Positions 50,440 through 58,737 of a stretch of DNA of 64,000 nucleotides are shown one piece after another. The notes beneath the pieces were generated by a model that did no database searches, was not told where the DNA came from, and saw only the letters and a program-made list of their open reading frames with translations. The stretch spans positions 54,142-118,141 of the forward strand of contig CAMFBN010000003.1 in NCBI GenBank assembly GCA_945948535.1. Reading direction: 5' to 3'. This DNA comes from an uncultured Clostridia bacterium (GTDB taxonomy: Bacteria > Bacillota > Clostridia > Oscillospirales > Oscillospiraceae). The translations under genes were made by a program, and so were the position numbers. Position 1 is the stretch's first letter. The number at the start of each line of letters is the position of its first letter.

Positions 50440-51375
50440 ATGTCCCAGAATCAGTCCTTATCTACCCAGGAGGTTGCCGATATTCTGCACGTCAGCAAGT
50501 CCACCATCTACGACCTGATCCGCCGGGGAGAAATCCACTCCTACAAGATCGGGCGCAAGGTGCGCTTTACCCAGGACGACGTGGATGCCTACATTGCCCG
50601 CTCCCGGCATGAGCATTCCACCCGTCCGGTGCAGCGCATCGACACCCACTCCACCCTGCTGACGCCGAAGCAAAACGAGCCGCCGGAGCTGATTATTGCC
50701 GGACAGGACGTGGTGCTGGACATTCTGGCAAACTACCTCCAGCAGGAGGGGGTCAACGCCGGACGGACATATCTCTCCGGCTTTGAGGGGCTGCTGGCCC
50801 TGTATCAGGGGCATATCCATGTAGCTGCCTGCCACCTGTTCGACGGAGAGGACTACAATGCGTCCTTCGTCCGCAGCCTCATGCCCGGCGTACCGGCGGT
50901 GCTGGTGAACCTGTCCTACCGAACCATGGGCTTCTATGTGCGCAAGGGAAATCCGAAACACATTACCGGCTGGCAGGACTTAAGCCGGGAGGACATTACG
51001 GTTCTCAACCGCCGGGTCGGCTCCAGCGCCCGAATCGCGCTGGATCTGAAGCTCAAGGAGCTTGGCCTCTCCCCTGCCCGGCTTCCCGGCTACGACCGGA
51101 TCATGAGCTCCCACCTGACCATGGCTGCCGCCATTGCGGCGGGAGATGCCGACCTTGCTCTGGGCACAGAGCGGATCTCCCGGCAGATCGACGGCATCGA
51201 TTTCATCCCCCTGATGCAGGAACGGTTCGATCTGGTCATCAAAAAGGAAATGCTGGAGGCCGAGCCGGTCCGGAAGCTGCTGGGAATTCTGAATTCCCCG
51301 GTTTTCCGCCGGGAGGCTGCTCACTTTTCCGGCAACGACTACCGGGATCTGGGCAAAATCATTATGGAGGTCTGA
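50440..51375 (+). CDS. Helix-turn-helix regulator with PBP-like ligand domain (tungstate/molybdate or cofactor sensor)
   Basis: 311-residue one-component regulator. An excisionase-type helix-turn-helix (LSTQEVADILHVSKSTIYDL, about residues 7-26, then RFTQDDVDAYIARS) is joined to a substrate-binding-protein-like domain (about 85-310) that starts LIIAGQDVVLDILANYL and contains RVGSSARIALDLKL. The same domain ends the MoeA encoded two genes downstream. It probably senses the metal oxyanion or a pterin intermediate and controls aor and this operon. The start is ATG at 50440; AAAGGAGG lies somewhat far upstream. It ends one base before moeA. Confidence 0.87.
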   Translation: MSQNQSLSTQEVADILHVSKSTIYDLIRRGEIHSYKIGRKVRFTQDDVDAYIARSRHEHSTRPVQRIDTHSTLLTPKQNEPPELIIAGQDVVLDILANYLQQEGVNAGRTYLSGFEGLLALYQGHIHVAACHLFDGEDYNASFVRSLMPGVPAVLVNLSYRTMGFYVRKGNPKHITGWQDLSREDITVLNRRVGSSARIALDLKLKELGLSPARLPGYDRIMSSHLTMAAAIAAGDADLALGTERISRQIDGIDFIPLMQERFDLVIKKEMLEAEPVRKLLGILNSPVFRREAAHFSGNDYRDLGKIIMEV

Positions 51376-51376
51376 T

Positions 51377-52597
51377 ATGCTGTACGTAAAGACGCCGGAA
51401 GAAGTTCTGGCGCTGATCGGCACGGAATTCGCGCCCCTGGAACGGGCAGAAACCGTTCCCCTGTCCGCCGCCATGGGAAGGATTCTGGCGGAGGATATCG
51501 CGGCGGCGGAATTTGTGCCGGATTTTGACCGCTCCACTGTGGACGGCTTCGCGGTGCGGGCCGCCGATACCTTCGGCTGCACCGACGCCATCCCCGCCAT
51601 CCTTCCCTTGCAGGAAACGGTTTTGATGGGCGAGGGGGCGGACTTCTCTCTGGAGCCGGGACAGTGCGTTTCCGTTCCCACCGGCGGGGCCATCCCCAAA
51701 GGGGCTGACAGCGTAGTGATGCTGGAATATACCGAGGACTACGGCGACGGCACCATCGGCGTATCCAAGCCCGCCGCCCCGGGCATGAACCTGATTTTCC
51801 GGGGGGACGACGTGTACCCCGGTAAGGTGATCCTGCGAAAGGGCCGGGTGTTATCCAGCGCGGACATCGGCGCGCTGGCTGCCATCGGGCGGGTGCAGGT
51901 GCCGGTGGTGGAAAAACTGACTGTGGGTGTGATTTCCACGGGGGACGAGCTGGTGCCCCCGGAGGGAAAGCCCGGCCCGGGACAGGTGCGGGACGTGAAC
52001 AGCCCCATGCTGGAAGCCATGCTCACCGCCTTTGGCTGCAATGTCAGAAACTACGGCATCGTCATTGACGACGAAGCGCTGCTGTCGCAAACCGTGAAAA
52101 AGGCGGTTTCCGAATGTGATGCGGTGCTGCTGTCCGGCGGCAGCAGCGTGGGGGTCAAGGACGCCGCCTGCCGCATCATCGAATCACTGGGAACCCTGCT
52201 GCTGCACGGTATCGCCATCAAGCCCGGCAAGCCCACCATTCTGGGCAAAGCCGGTGTAAAGCCTCTGGTCGGTCTGCCGGGGCATCCCGTGGCGGCTTAT
52301 TTCATCACCAAATTATTTGTGCTGCCCCTGTTGGGCAGGCTTACCGGGCGGGACATGACCGCCTATACCGTCACCGCTCGCGTCACAGAAAGCATCAGCG
52401 CCAACCATGGACGGGCCCAGTACCACTGCTGCCGCCTGACGCGCAGAAACGGCGAAGTATATGCCGAACCTATCCGGGGAAAATCCGGCCTCATTACCAC
52501 CCTCGCCGGGGCCGACGGCTATTTCTGTATTGACCGTGACTGCGAGGGCCTGCCCCGGAACGCGGAAATTCAGGTGACCATCACAGGGGGAGTGTAA
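51377..52597 (+). CDS. moeA: Molybdopterin molybdenumtransferase MoeA (copy 1)
   Basis: 406-residue MoeA that inserts molybdate or tungstate into adenylylated pterin. DFDRSTVDGFAVRAADT near residue 50-65, VPTGGAIPKGADSVVMLE, GVISTGDELVPP and the MPT-binding SGGSSVGVKD are all present, as is GLPGHPVAAYF. It shares the operon with a second, longer MoeA; two copies often mean separate handling of Mo and W, but which metal each uses cannot be read from sequence. Confidence 0.94.
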   Translation: MLYVKTPEEVLALIGTEFAPLERAETVPLSAAMGRILAEDIAAAEFVPDFDRSTVDGFAVRAADTFGCTDAIPAILPLQETVLMGEGADFSLEPGQCVSVPTGGAIPKGADSVVMLEYTEDYGDGTIGVSKPAAPGMNLIFRGDDVYPGKVILRKGRVLSSADIGALAAIGRVQVPVVEKLTVGVISTGDELVPPEGKPGPGQVRDVNSPMLEAMLTAFGCNVRNYGIVIDDEALLSQTVKKAVSECDAVLLSGGSSVGVKDAACRIIESLGTLLLHGIAIKPGKPTILGKAGVKPLVGLPGHPVAAYFITKLFVLPLLGRLTGRDMTAYTVTARVTESISANHGRAQYHCCRLTRRNGEVYAEPIRGKSGLITTLAGADGYFCIDRDCEGLPRNAEIQVTITGGV

Positions 52598-52602
52598 CAG
52601 CA

Positions 52603-54510
52603 ATGGGATTTGAATATTTGACCAACGTGCCGCTGGAGCAGGCGCGGAAAGATTACATACAGCTGCTGGAAAGCCACGGCTTTGGCTCCAAAACGGAAGT
52701 GATTCCCGTGTTCTCCGCCTGCGGACGGGTGACGGCTCAGGCGGTCTACGCCCACATCTGCGCCCCCCATTACGCCGCCAGCGCCATGGACGGCGTGGCG
52801 GTGAACGCGAAGGACACCTTCGGCGCCACGGAAACCACTCCCGTGACCCTGCAGCCGGGGCAGTATGTCGTGCTGGATACCGGCGACCCAATCCCGGAGG
52901 GCCGGGACGCGGTGATTATGGTGGAGGACATTGTGAAAAATGAGGATGGTTCCATCACCATCCACGCCGCCGCCGCGCCCTGGCAGCACATCCGCCAGAT
53001 CGGTGAGGACGTGTGCGCGGGAGAAATGATTCTGCCCGGCCGCATGACCGTCTCCCCTGCCGCCATCGGCGCCATGATCGCCGGGGGCGTGCTGGAAATT
53101 GAGGTCATCCGCAAGCCGGTCATCGGTATCATTCCTACCGGCGATGAGATCATCCCGCCCTGCACCGACCCTAAGCCCGGGGACATTCTGGAATTCAACG
53201 GCTCCATCTTCTCCGCCATGGTGCGGCAGTGGGGCGCGGAAGCGGTGGTATACCCCATCGTGCCCGACAAGTTCGACAGAATCCAGGCAATGGTGGCAAA
53301 GGCCGCGTCGGAATGCGATATGGTAATTCTCAATGCCGGTTCCTCCGCCGGGCGGGAGGATTTTTCCGCCCGGGTCATTCGGGAACTGGGCGAGGTTCTC
53401 TATCATGGCATCGCCATGAAGCCCGGCAAGCCCGCTATCTTAGGCTGTCAGGGCGATAAGCCCATTCTGGGCGTTCCCGGCTATCCCGTGTCGGGCATTA
53501 TCGTGATTGAACAGCTGCTGAAGCCCCTGATTGACCACTGGCTGCAAGTGCCGCCCGCCCCCGCCCAGTACGCCAAAGCCACCCTGACCCGTCCCGTGGT
53601 CAGCGGTCTTAAATACGAGGAATTCGTTCGGGTCCGCATGGGCTGCGTGGGCGGCAGACTCATGGCCTCCCCCCTGAGCCGGGGCAGCGGCGTGGTATCG
53701 TCGTTTATGAAGGCCGACGGCATTGTGGAGGTGCCTCAGGGTCTGGAAGGCTATGAAGCCGGCTCGGAAGTGAACGTCCGGCTGCTCAGCCCCATACAGA
53801 AGCTGCAGAACACGCTGGTGGTCATCGGCAGCCACGATCCTCTGCTTGACGAGCTGGCAGATATGCTTCATCTGGAAAACCCCGGGTTGTATATGAGCTC
53901 CTCCCACGTGGGCTCCATGGGCGGAATCATGGCCATCCGCCGGGGCGAAGCCCACGCGGCGGGCTGTCACCTGCTGGACACCAATGACGGAACCTATAAC
54001 CGTTCCTTTATCAGAAAATACTTCCCCAAGGGCGGCGTAAGGCTCATTTCCTGTGTCGGCCGTCAGCAGGGCCTGATGGTGGCAAAGGGCAACCCCCTGA
54101 ATATTCAGAAATTCGCCGATATCGCCGGAAAAGACGTGCGTTATGTCAACCGGCAGAAGGGCTCCGGCACCCGGATTCTGACGGACTACCTGTGCGCGAA
54201 GGAGAATCTGGACACCGCTGCCATCTACGGCTACGACCGGGAGGAGCTGACCCACACCTCTGTCGCTGCGCAGATTGTGAGCGGCAGTGCCGATGCCGGC
54301 ATGGGCATCTACTCCGCCGCAAAGCTCTACGATCTGGACTTCATTCCCATCTGCGTTGAGGAATACGACCTGATGATCCCCGATCACGCGTGGGATGCCC
54401 CCATGGTGCGGGAGCTTCTGACCATTTTGAAGAGCGATGCCTTCCGGGAGAAGCTGCTGGCTATGGGCGGCTACACCGTAGAAAACCCCGGTGAAATCAT
54501 CCCCTTATGA
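52603..54510 (+). CDS. MoeA fused to PBP-like domain (copy 2)
   Basis: 635-residue fusion. Residues 1 to about 400 are a MoeA (SAMDGVAVNAKDTFGA, LDTGDPIPEGRDAVIMVED, GIIPTGDEIIPP, NAGSSAGREDF, GVPGYPVSGII). Residues about 405-635 are a periplasmic-binding-protein-like domain (TLVVIGSHDPLLDELADML, CHLLDTNDGTYNRSF, NRQKGSGTRILTDYL) matching the ligand domain of the regulator at 50440. The domain has no signal peptide, so it works in the cytoplasm, perhaps holding the oxyanion or cofactor. It starts five bases after moeA copy 1 and overlaps the flavoprotein gene by ATGA. Confidence 0.92.
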   Translation: MGFEYLTNVPLEQARKDYIQLLESHGFGSKTEVIPVFSACGRVTAQAVYAHICAPHYAASAMDGVAVNAKDTFGATETTPVTLQPGQYVVLDTGDPIPEGRDAVIMVEDIVKNEDGSITIHAAAAPWQHIRQIGEDVCAGEMILPGRMTVSPAAIGAMIAGGVLEIEVIRKPVIGIIPTGDEIIPPCTDPKPGDILEFNGSIFSAMVRQWGAEAVVYPIVPDKFDRIQAMVAKAASECDMVILNAGSSAGREDFSARVIRELGEVLYHGIAMKPGKPAILGCQGDKPILGVPGYPVSGIIVIEQLLKPLIDHWLQVPPAPAQYAKATLTRPVVSGLKYEEFVRVRMGCVGGRLMASPLSRGSGVVSSFMKADGIVEVPQGLEGYEAGSEVNVRLLSPIQKLQNTLVVIGSHDPLLDELADMLHLENPGLYMSSSHVGSMGGIMAIRRGEAHAAGCHLLDTNDGTYNRSFIRKYFPKGGVRLISCVGRQQGLMVAKGNPLNIQKFADIAGKDVRYVNRQKGSGTRILTDYLCAKENLDTAAIYGYDREELTHTSVAAQIVSGSADAGMGIYSAAKLYDLDFIPICVEEYDLMIPDHAWDAPMVRELLTILKSDAFREKLLAMGGYTVENPGEIIPL

Positions 54511-55835
54511 AATTCTTTGATGCAGCCGTCATCGGCGGCGGGGTACTGGGCTGCTTTGCCGCCCGGAATCTCATGCGATGGAACCTTTCCGCCGTGCTTC
54601 TGGAGCAGGGCGAGGATGTGTGCACCGGCATCACCCGGGCCAACAGCGCCATCGTCTACGCCGGGTACGACAACAAGCCCGGCAGCCGCAAGGCGGAAAT
54701 GACCGTCCGGGGCAACGCGGAATTTGACCGGCTTTGCCGGGAATTGGAGGTTCCTTTCTCCCGCTGTGGCTCATTGCTGGTGACCTATGACGAAGAATCC
54801 CTGCCCCGGCTCCGCCAAAAATGGGAACAGGGCAGGAAAAACGGCGTGCCCAGTCTGAAGCTGCTGACCGGCCCGGAAGCGCAGGCTATGGAACCCATGC
54901 TGAAATCCGGGGTCAAGGGCGCGCTGTACGCCCCCACCACCGGTACGGTAAATCCGTGGCAGCTGGGAATTGCCGCCTTTGAAAACGCCATGAATAACGG
55001 CCTGATCCCCATGCTGAATACCACCGTTACAGGCATGGAAAAAAGCGAAACGGGCTATCTTCTGAAAACCAACGGGGAAGCCGTTTTCTGCAAAGCAGTC
55101 CTCAACTGTGCCGGACTGTACGCCGACCGGGTGCAGAAGCTGCTGTTCCCACCCTCCGTAAGGCTCCAGTGGGACGGGGCGGAATTTCTGGTGCTGGACG
55201 AGCTGGCGCCCAAGCCCCGGCACATTCTTTTCCATCAGGCCCAAAGCTGCGGCAAGGGCATCACCGCCATTCCCTGCGTGGAGGGGAATCTTCTCCTCAG
55301 CGGGGTGCGCAAGCCCATTTCCACCCCCTTCGCCACCACGCCGGAGGGTTTGCGGGAATTGGAAGCGGACGTCAAAGCCCTGCTGCCCACTCTGGACATG
55401 GGCCAGATCATTCGCTCCTTTGCCGCCGTGCGTCCCAACCCATACCGGGGAAACGGCGAGAGTCTCCACGACTTCTGCATAGAACATCCAGCCCCCGGCT
55501 TTTACAGCCTGATCGGCATCAAAACCCCGGGGCTGACCTGTGCCAATGAACTGGGGCTGTACCTTGCCGCGCATACGGCAGCGTATTTAAAGGCCCTGCC
55601 CAATCCGAGTTTTGACCCCCACCGCCCGGCAATTCCCAAAACCGACGATCCGGAAATAATCTGTCAATGCGGCGGCGTGACCCGGGCGGAAATTCTGGAA
55701 GCCATCCGCCGGGGTGCGTCCACTGTGGACGCCGTGAAACGCCGGGTGGGCAGCGGCATGGGCAGCTGTCAGGGCAGCCGGTGCGGCTTTGCCATAGAAA
55801 AACTATTGGAAGGATACCGCAATGGAACACTATGA
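54507..55835 (+). CDS. GlpA-like FAD oxidoreductase with C-terminal BFD [2Fe-2S] domain
   Basis: 442-residue flavoprotein of the glycerol-3-phosphate dehydrogenase/L-2-hydroxyglutarate oxidase group. AAVIGGGVLGCFAARNL binds FAD; the C-terminal domain CQCGGVTRAEILEAI and GSGMGSCQGSRCG supplies four Cys for a BFD-type [2Fe-2S] cluster. In related operons it is accompanied by an NAD-type flavoprotein, as here, and a DUF1667 protein, which is missing here. Its position inside a pterin operon suggests an electron-transfer role with aor rather than glycerol metabolism; that is inference. Confidence 0.85.
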   Translation: MKFFDAAVIGGGVLGCFAARNLMRWNLSAVLLEQGEDVCTGITRANSAIVYAGYDNKPGSRKAEMTVRGNAEFDRLCRELEVPFSRCGSLLVTYDEESLPRLRQKWEQGRKNGVPSLKLLTGPEAQAMEPMLKSGVKGALYAPTTGTVNPWQLGIAAFENAMNNGLIPMLNTTVTGMEKSETGYLLKTNGEAVFCKAVLNCAGLYADRVQKLLFPPSVRLQWDGAEFLVLDELAPKPRHILFHQAQSCGKGITAIPCVEGNLLLSGVRKPISTPFATTPEGLRELEADVKALLPTLDMGQIIRSFAAVRPNPYRGNGESLHDFCIEHPAPGFYSLIGIKTPGLTCANELGLYLAAHTAAYLKALPNPSFDPHRPAIPKTDDPEIICQCGGVTRAEILEAIRRGASTVDAVKRRVGSGMGSCQGSRCGFAIEKLLEGYRNGTL

Positions 55836-56670
55836 CCTGCTGATCGTCGGCGGGGGCGCGGCGGGGATTTCCGCCGCAAAGGCTGCCCGCCGGGCCGGAT
55901 GCGCCAGCATTGCGGTAGTGGACAGAAAGCCCGCTCTGGGCGGTGTTTTGCTGCAATGCGCCCACCGGGGCTTTGGAGACGGCTGTACCGGGCCGGAATT
56001 TGTCCGGCAGCTTTTAGAGGATTTTCCTCCGGAAATCCGAGTAATTTCCGGAAGAACCGTGCTGAAAATTGAAGAATCCAAAGTTGCCCGTCTGTCCGGG
56101 GGACGAAGCGTATCCTTTGACCGGCTGATTCTTGCCGCAGGCTGCCGGGAGGTTCCCATGGGGGCGCTGCCCATTGCGGGCACCCGTCCCACAGGCATCT
56201 ACACCGCCGGACAGATGCAGGAAATGATGAATTTGCATGGCTATGCCCCCGAGGGACCTGCCGTAATTCTTGGCAGCGGCGACCTTGGACTGATCCTTGC
56301 CGATCAGCTGGCACAGGCCGGCATACCTGTCACGCTGGTGGAGAAGAAGTCCTCCTGCGGCGGACTGGCAAGAAACCGCCGCCTGTTGGACCGCGATTCC
56401 ATCCGCCTTGTCTGCTCCCAGACGGTGACAGAGGTGGCGGGCGAAAAATGGCTGACAGCCTGCCGCCTGTCGAGTGGGGAATGGCTTCCCTGCAAAACGC
56501 TGCTCATAGCCGTGGGCCTGCGCCCGGAGCGGACACTGACAGCCAATCTGGGAAATCCCGAATGGCTCCGTCTGTGCGGCAATTGCAGCACGGTACATCC
56601 CATGGTGGAGGGCGCCATCACCGAAGCAATACAGACGGGAACCGCCGTCTGGGAAACGATGAGGAAATAA
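55822..56670 (+). CDS. NAD(P)/FAD-dependent oxidoreductase (GlpB-like partner)
   Basis: 282-residue pyridine-nucleotide-type flavoprotein, short for the family. LLIVGGGAAGISAAKAARRAG binds FAD; AAGCREVPMGALPIAG is the linking segment; AVILGSGDLGLILADQLAQ is the second dinucleotide fold; and HPMVEGAITEAIQTG near the end packs on FAD. It overlaps the GlpA-like gene by 14 bases and presumably forms a complex with its product. It ends two bases before moaA. Confidence 0.85.
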   Translation: MEHYDLLIVGGGAAGISAAKAARRAGCASIAVVDRKPALGGVLLQCAHRGFGDGCTGPEFVRQLLEDFPPEIRVISGRTVLKIEESKVARLSGGRSVSFDRLILAAGCREVPMGALPIAGTRPTGIYTAGQMQEMMNLHGYAPEGPAVILGSGDLGLILADQLAQAGIPVTLVEKKSSCGGLARNRRLLDRDSIRLVCSQTVTEVAGEKWLTACRLSSGEWLPCKTLLIAVGLRPERTLTANLGNPEWLRLCGNCSTVHPMVEGAITEAIQTGTAVWETMRK

Positions 56671-56672
56671 AG

Positions 56673-57626
56673 ATGATCGACCGACTTGGACGCAATATCA
56701 CCTATTTGCGGATCTCCGTAACAGAGCTGTGCAATCTGCGCTGCCGGTACTGTATGCCGGCGGAAGGGGTTTGTAAGAAAAGCCACGCCGATATGCTCAC
56801 CGAGGACGAAATGATTCAGGCGGTGGAAGCCGCCGCCTCCCTGGGCATTACCAAGCTGCGCATCACCGGCGGCGAACCGCTGGTGAAGAAGAATATCGTG
56901 TCCATCTGCCGCCGGGCAGCGGCAGTGCCGGGCATCCGGGAGGTGTGCGTCACCACCAACGGCCTGCTGCTGCCGGAGCTTGCCGTGCCCCTGCGGGAGG
57001 CCGGTGTAACCCGGCTGAATCTGAGTCTTGACACCCTGAGCCCGGAGAAGTATGCTTATATCACCCGAGTGGGCAGGCTGGGGGATTTCCGCGCCGGGTT
57101 CCACGCTGCCCTGAACGCCGGGTTTCAGAAAATCAAGCTCAACGCCGTTCTGATTGGGGGCTTCAACGACGATGAAATCGTCCCGCTGGCGGAGCTCACC
57201 AGAGCGTACCCGGTAGATATGCGTTTCATCGAAATGATGCCCATGTATGACGGCGGTGACTTTGATTCCTCTGCCTATATTCCCTATACGAAGGTGCTGG
57301 ATGCTCTGCCGGAGGCCGTGCCGGTTCCCGGGGATGGCGGTGTGGCCAAGCTCTACCGCCTGCCGGGAGCGCAGGGCAATATCGGCCTCATCAGCCCGGT
57401 GAGCGCCCACTTCTGCGGGGAGTGCAACCGTGTTCGGCTGACTGCCGACGGAAAAATCAAGCCCTGTCTGCACTCCGGCGACGAATACGCCCTGAAGGGA
57501 CTCAACTTTGACGGAATGCGCGCCCAGCTGGAAAAGGCCATTTGGAACAAGCCCGCGTGGCATGGGGATCTGGACGCCCTGCACCGCTCTCAGGCGGGAC
57601 GGAATATGAATCAAATCGGAGGCTGA
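56673..57626 (+). CDS. moaA: GTP 3',8-cyclase MoaA
   Basis: Radical-SAM enzyme that starts pterin cofactor synthesis from GTP. 317 residues. The N-terminal [4Fe-4S] motif is TELCNLRCRYCMP (Cys-x3-Cys-x2-Cys), ITGGEPLVKKN follows, and the C-terminal cluster is CGECNRVRLTADGKIKPC (Cys-x2-Cys-x13-Cys). The protein ends Gly-Gly, the tail that reaches into the active site. The ATG at 56673 follows GAGGAAA; the gene is immediately followed by moaC. Confidence 0.96.
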   Translation: MIDRLGRNITYLRISVTELCNLRCRYCMPAEGVCKKSHADMLTEDEMIQAVEAAASLGITKLRITGGEPLVKKNIVSICRRAAAVPGIREVCVTTNGLLLPELAVPLREAGVTRLNLSLDTLSPEKYAYITRVGRLGDFRAGFHAALNAGFQKIKLNAVLIGGFNDDEIVPLAELTRAYPVDMRFIEMMPMYDGGDFDSSAYIPYTKVLDALPEAVPVPGDGGVAKLYRLPGAQGNIGLISPVSAHFCGECNRVRLTADGKIKPCLHSGDEYALKGLNFDGMRAQLEKAIWNKPAWHGDLDALHRSQAGRNMNQIGG

Positions 57627-57628
57627 AT

Positions 57629-58114
57629 ATGTCGGATTTTACCCATTTTAACGATCAGGGCCGGGCAAAGATGGTGGACGTGGGAGAAAAGCCCGTTTCC
57701 CGGCGCACCGCCGTTGCCGCCGGGCGGGTGCTGGTGAATGAACACACCTTCGCCTTGATTCAAAGCGGCGGCATGAAAAAGGGCGACGTTCTGACAGTCG
57801 CCCAGATTGCGGGGGTCATGGGCGCGAAACGCACGCCGGACATCATCCCCATGTGCCACCCCATTCTGATGGACGGCATCAATCTGGAACTATCGCTGGA
57901 CGAAGGGCGGAAAAGTGTGGAAATCCGGGCCACGGTTTCCTGCGACGGCAGAACCGGCGTGGAGATGGAAGCCCTCACCGCCGTGTCCACCGCCGCCCTG
58001 ACGGTGTACGATATGTGCAAGGCGGTACAGAAGGATATGGTCATTACGGACATTCGGCTGGTTTCCAAAACCGGCGGTGTCCACGGCAGTTTTTTACGGG
58101 AGGAAGAAAAATGA
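57629..58114 (+). CDS. moaC: Cyclic pyranopterin monophosphate synthase MoaC
   Basis: 161-residue enzyme that acts after MoaA to form cPMP. MVDVGEKPVSRRTAVAAG, the active-site IIPMCHPILMDG (Cys/His) and KTGGVHGSF near the C-terminus are the family hallmarks, as is GVEMEALTAVSTAALTVYDM. The start is ATG at 57629 with GGAGG upstream; it overlaps mogA by ATGA. Confidence 0.97.
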   Translation: MSDFTHFNDQGRAKMVDVGEKPVSRRTAVAAGRVLVNEHTFALIQSGGMKKGDVLTVAQIAGVMGAKRTPDIIPMCHPILMDGINLELSLDEGRKSVEIRATVSCDGRTGVEMEALTAVSTAALTVYDMCKAVQKDMVITDIRLVSKTGGVHGSFLREEEK

Positions 58115-58605
58115 GCTATACAGCGGCTGTGATCACAGTAAGCGACAAGGGCTATCGGGGGCAGCGGGAGGACACCAGCGGCCCCAATCTGGTCAGAATC
58201 CTGCAGGAGCGGGGCTTTGACGTAACCTACACCGCCATGGTACCCGACGAGCCGGAAATGATTAAAACTGAGCTGTGCAAATGCGCCGATGAGCTGGCAA
58301 TTGCATTGGTGTTGACCACCGGCGGCACGGGCTTTTCGCCCCGGGACATCACCCCGGAGGCCACCCTGGAGGTAGTGGAGCGGCAGACCCCCGGCATTCC
58401 GGAGGCCATGCGGGCGGAGTCCATGAAAATCACCCCCAAGGGCTGTCTGAGCCGCAGCGCAGCCGGCATCCGGGGGCGCACGCTGATCATCAACCTGCCC
58501 GGCAGCAAAAAGGCCTCCGCCGAGAACATTCTGGCCGTGATCGATCCGGTTGCTCACGGTCTGGATATGCTCTACAGCGAAGGCAGCGCGGACTGCGCCA
58601 GGTAA
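58111..58605 (+). CDS. Molybdopterin adenylyltransferase MogA/MoaB
   Basis: 164-residue protein that adenylates molybdopterin before metal insertion. AAVITVSDKGYRGQREDTSG, the pterin-binding LVLTTGGTGFSPRD and LIINLPGSKKA are present. It is the last gene of the regulator-moeA-moeA-FAD-FAD-moaA-moaC run. No mobA/mobB gene follows, in keeping with an enzyme (AOR) that uses the pterin without a nucleotide tail. Confidence 0.94.
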   Translation: MSYTAAVITVSDKGYRGQREDTSGPNLVRILQERGFDVTYTAMVPDEPEMIKTELCKCADELAIALVLTTGGTGFSPRDITPEATLEVVERQTPGIPEAMRAESMKITPKGCLSRSAAGIRGRTLIINLPGSKKASAENILAVIDPVAHGLDMLYSEGSADCAR

Positions 58606-58701
58606 TACCGGCCGCGGCGGCCTGCGCGGTCCCACGATGGATTCGGCTGAAATATGGCTGATGTGGGCATCAGCCTCATAGTATGCCATTTTGAAAGTTA
58701 A

Positions 58702-58737
58702 GGGCAGCCCATTGGGCTGCCCCTTCTCAGTTTTTTG
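58702..58737. terminator. Bidirectional terminator between pterin operon and GT-C gene
   Basis: GGGCAGCCC / GGGCTGCCC with an ATT loop, followed on the plus strand by CTTCTCAGTTTTTTG. It overlaps the stop of the convergent gene at 58727. Confidence 0.8.

Noticed and set aside
57890..58084. Small minus-strand frame inside moaC
   Set aside because: Antisense shadow with no ribosome site or recognisable features.
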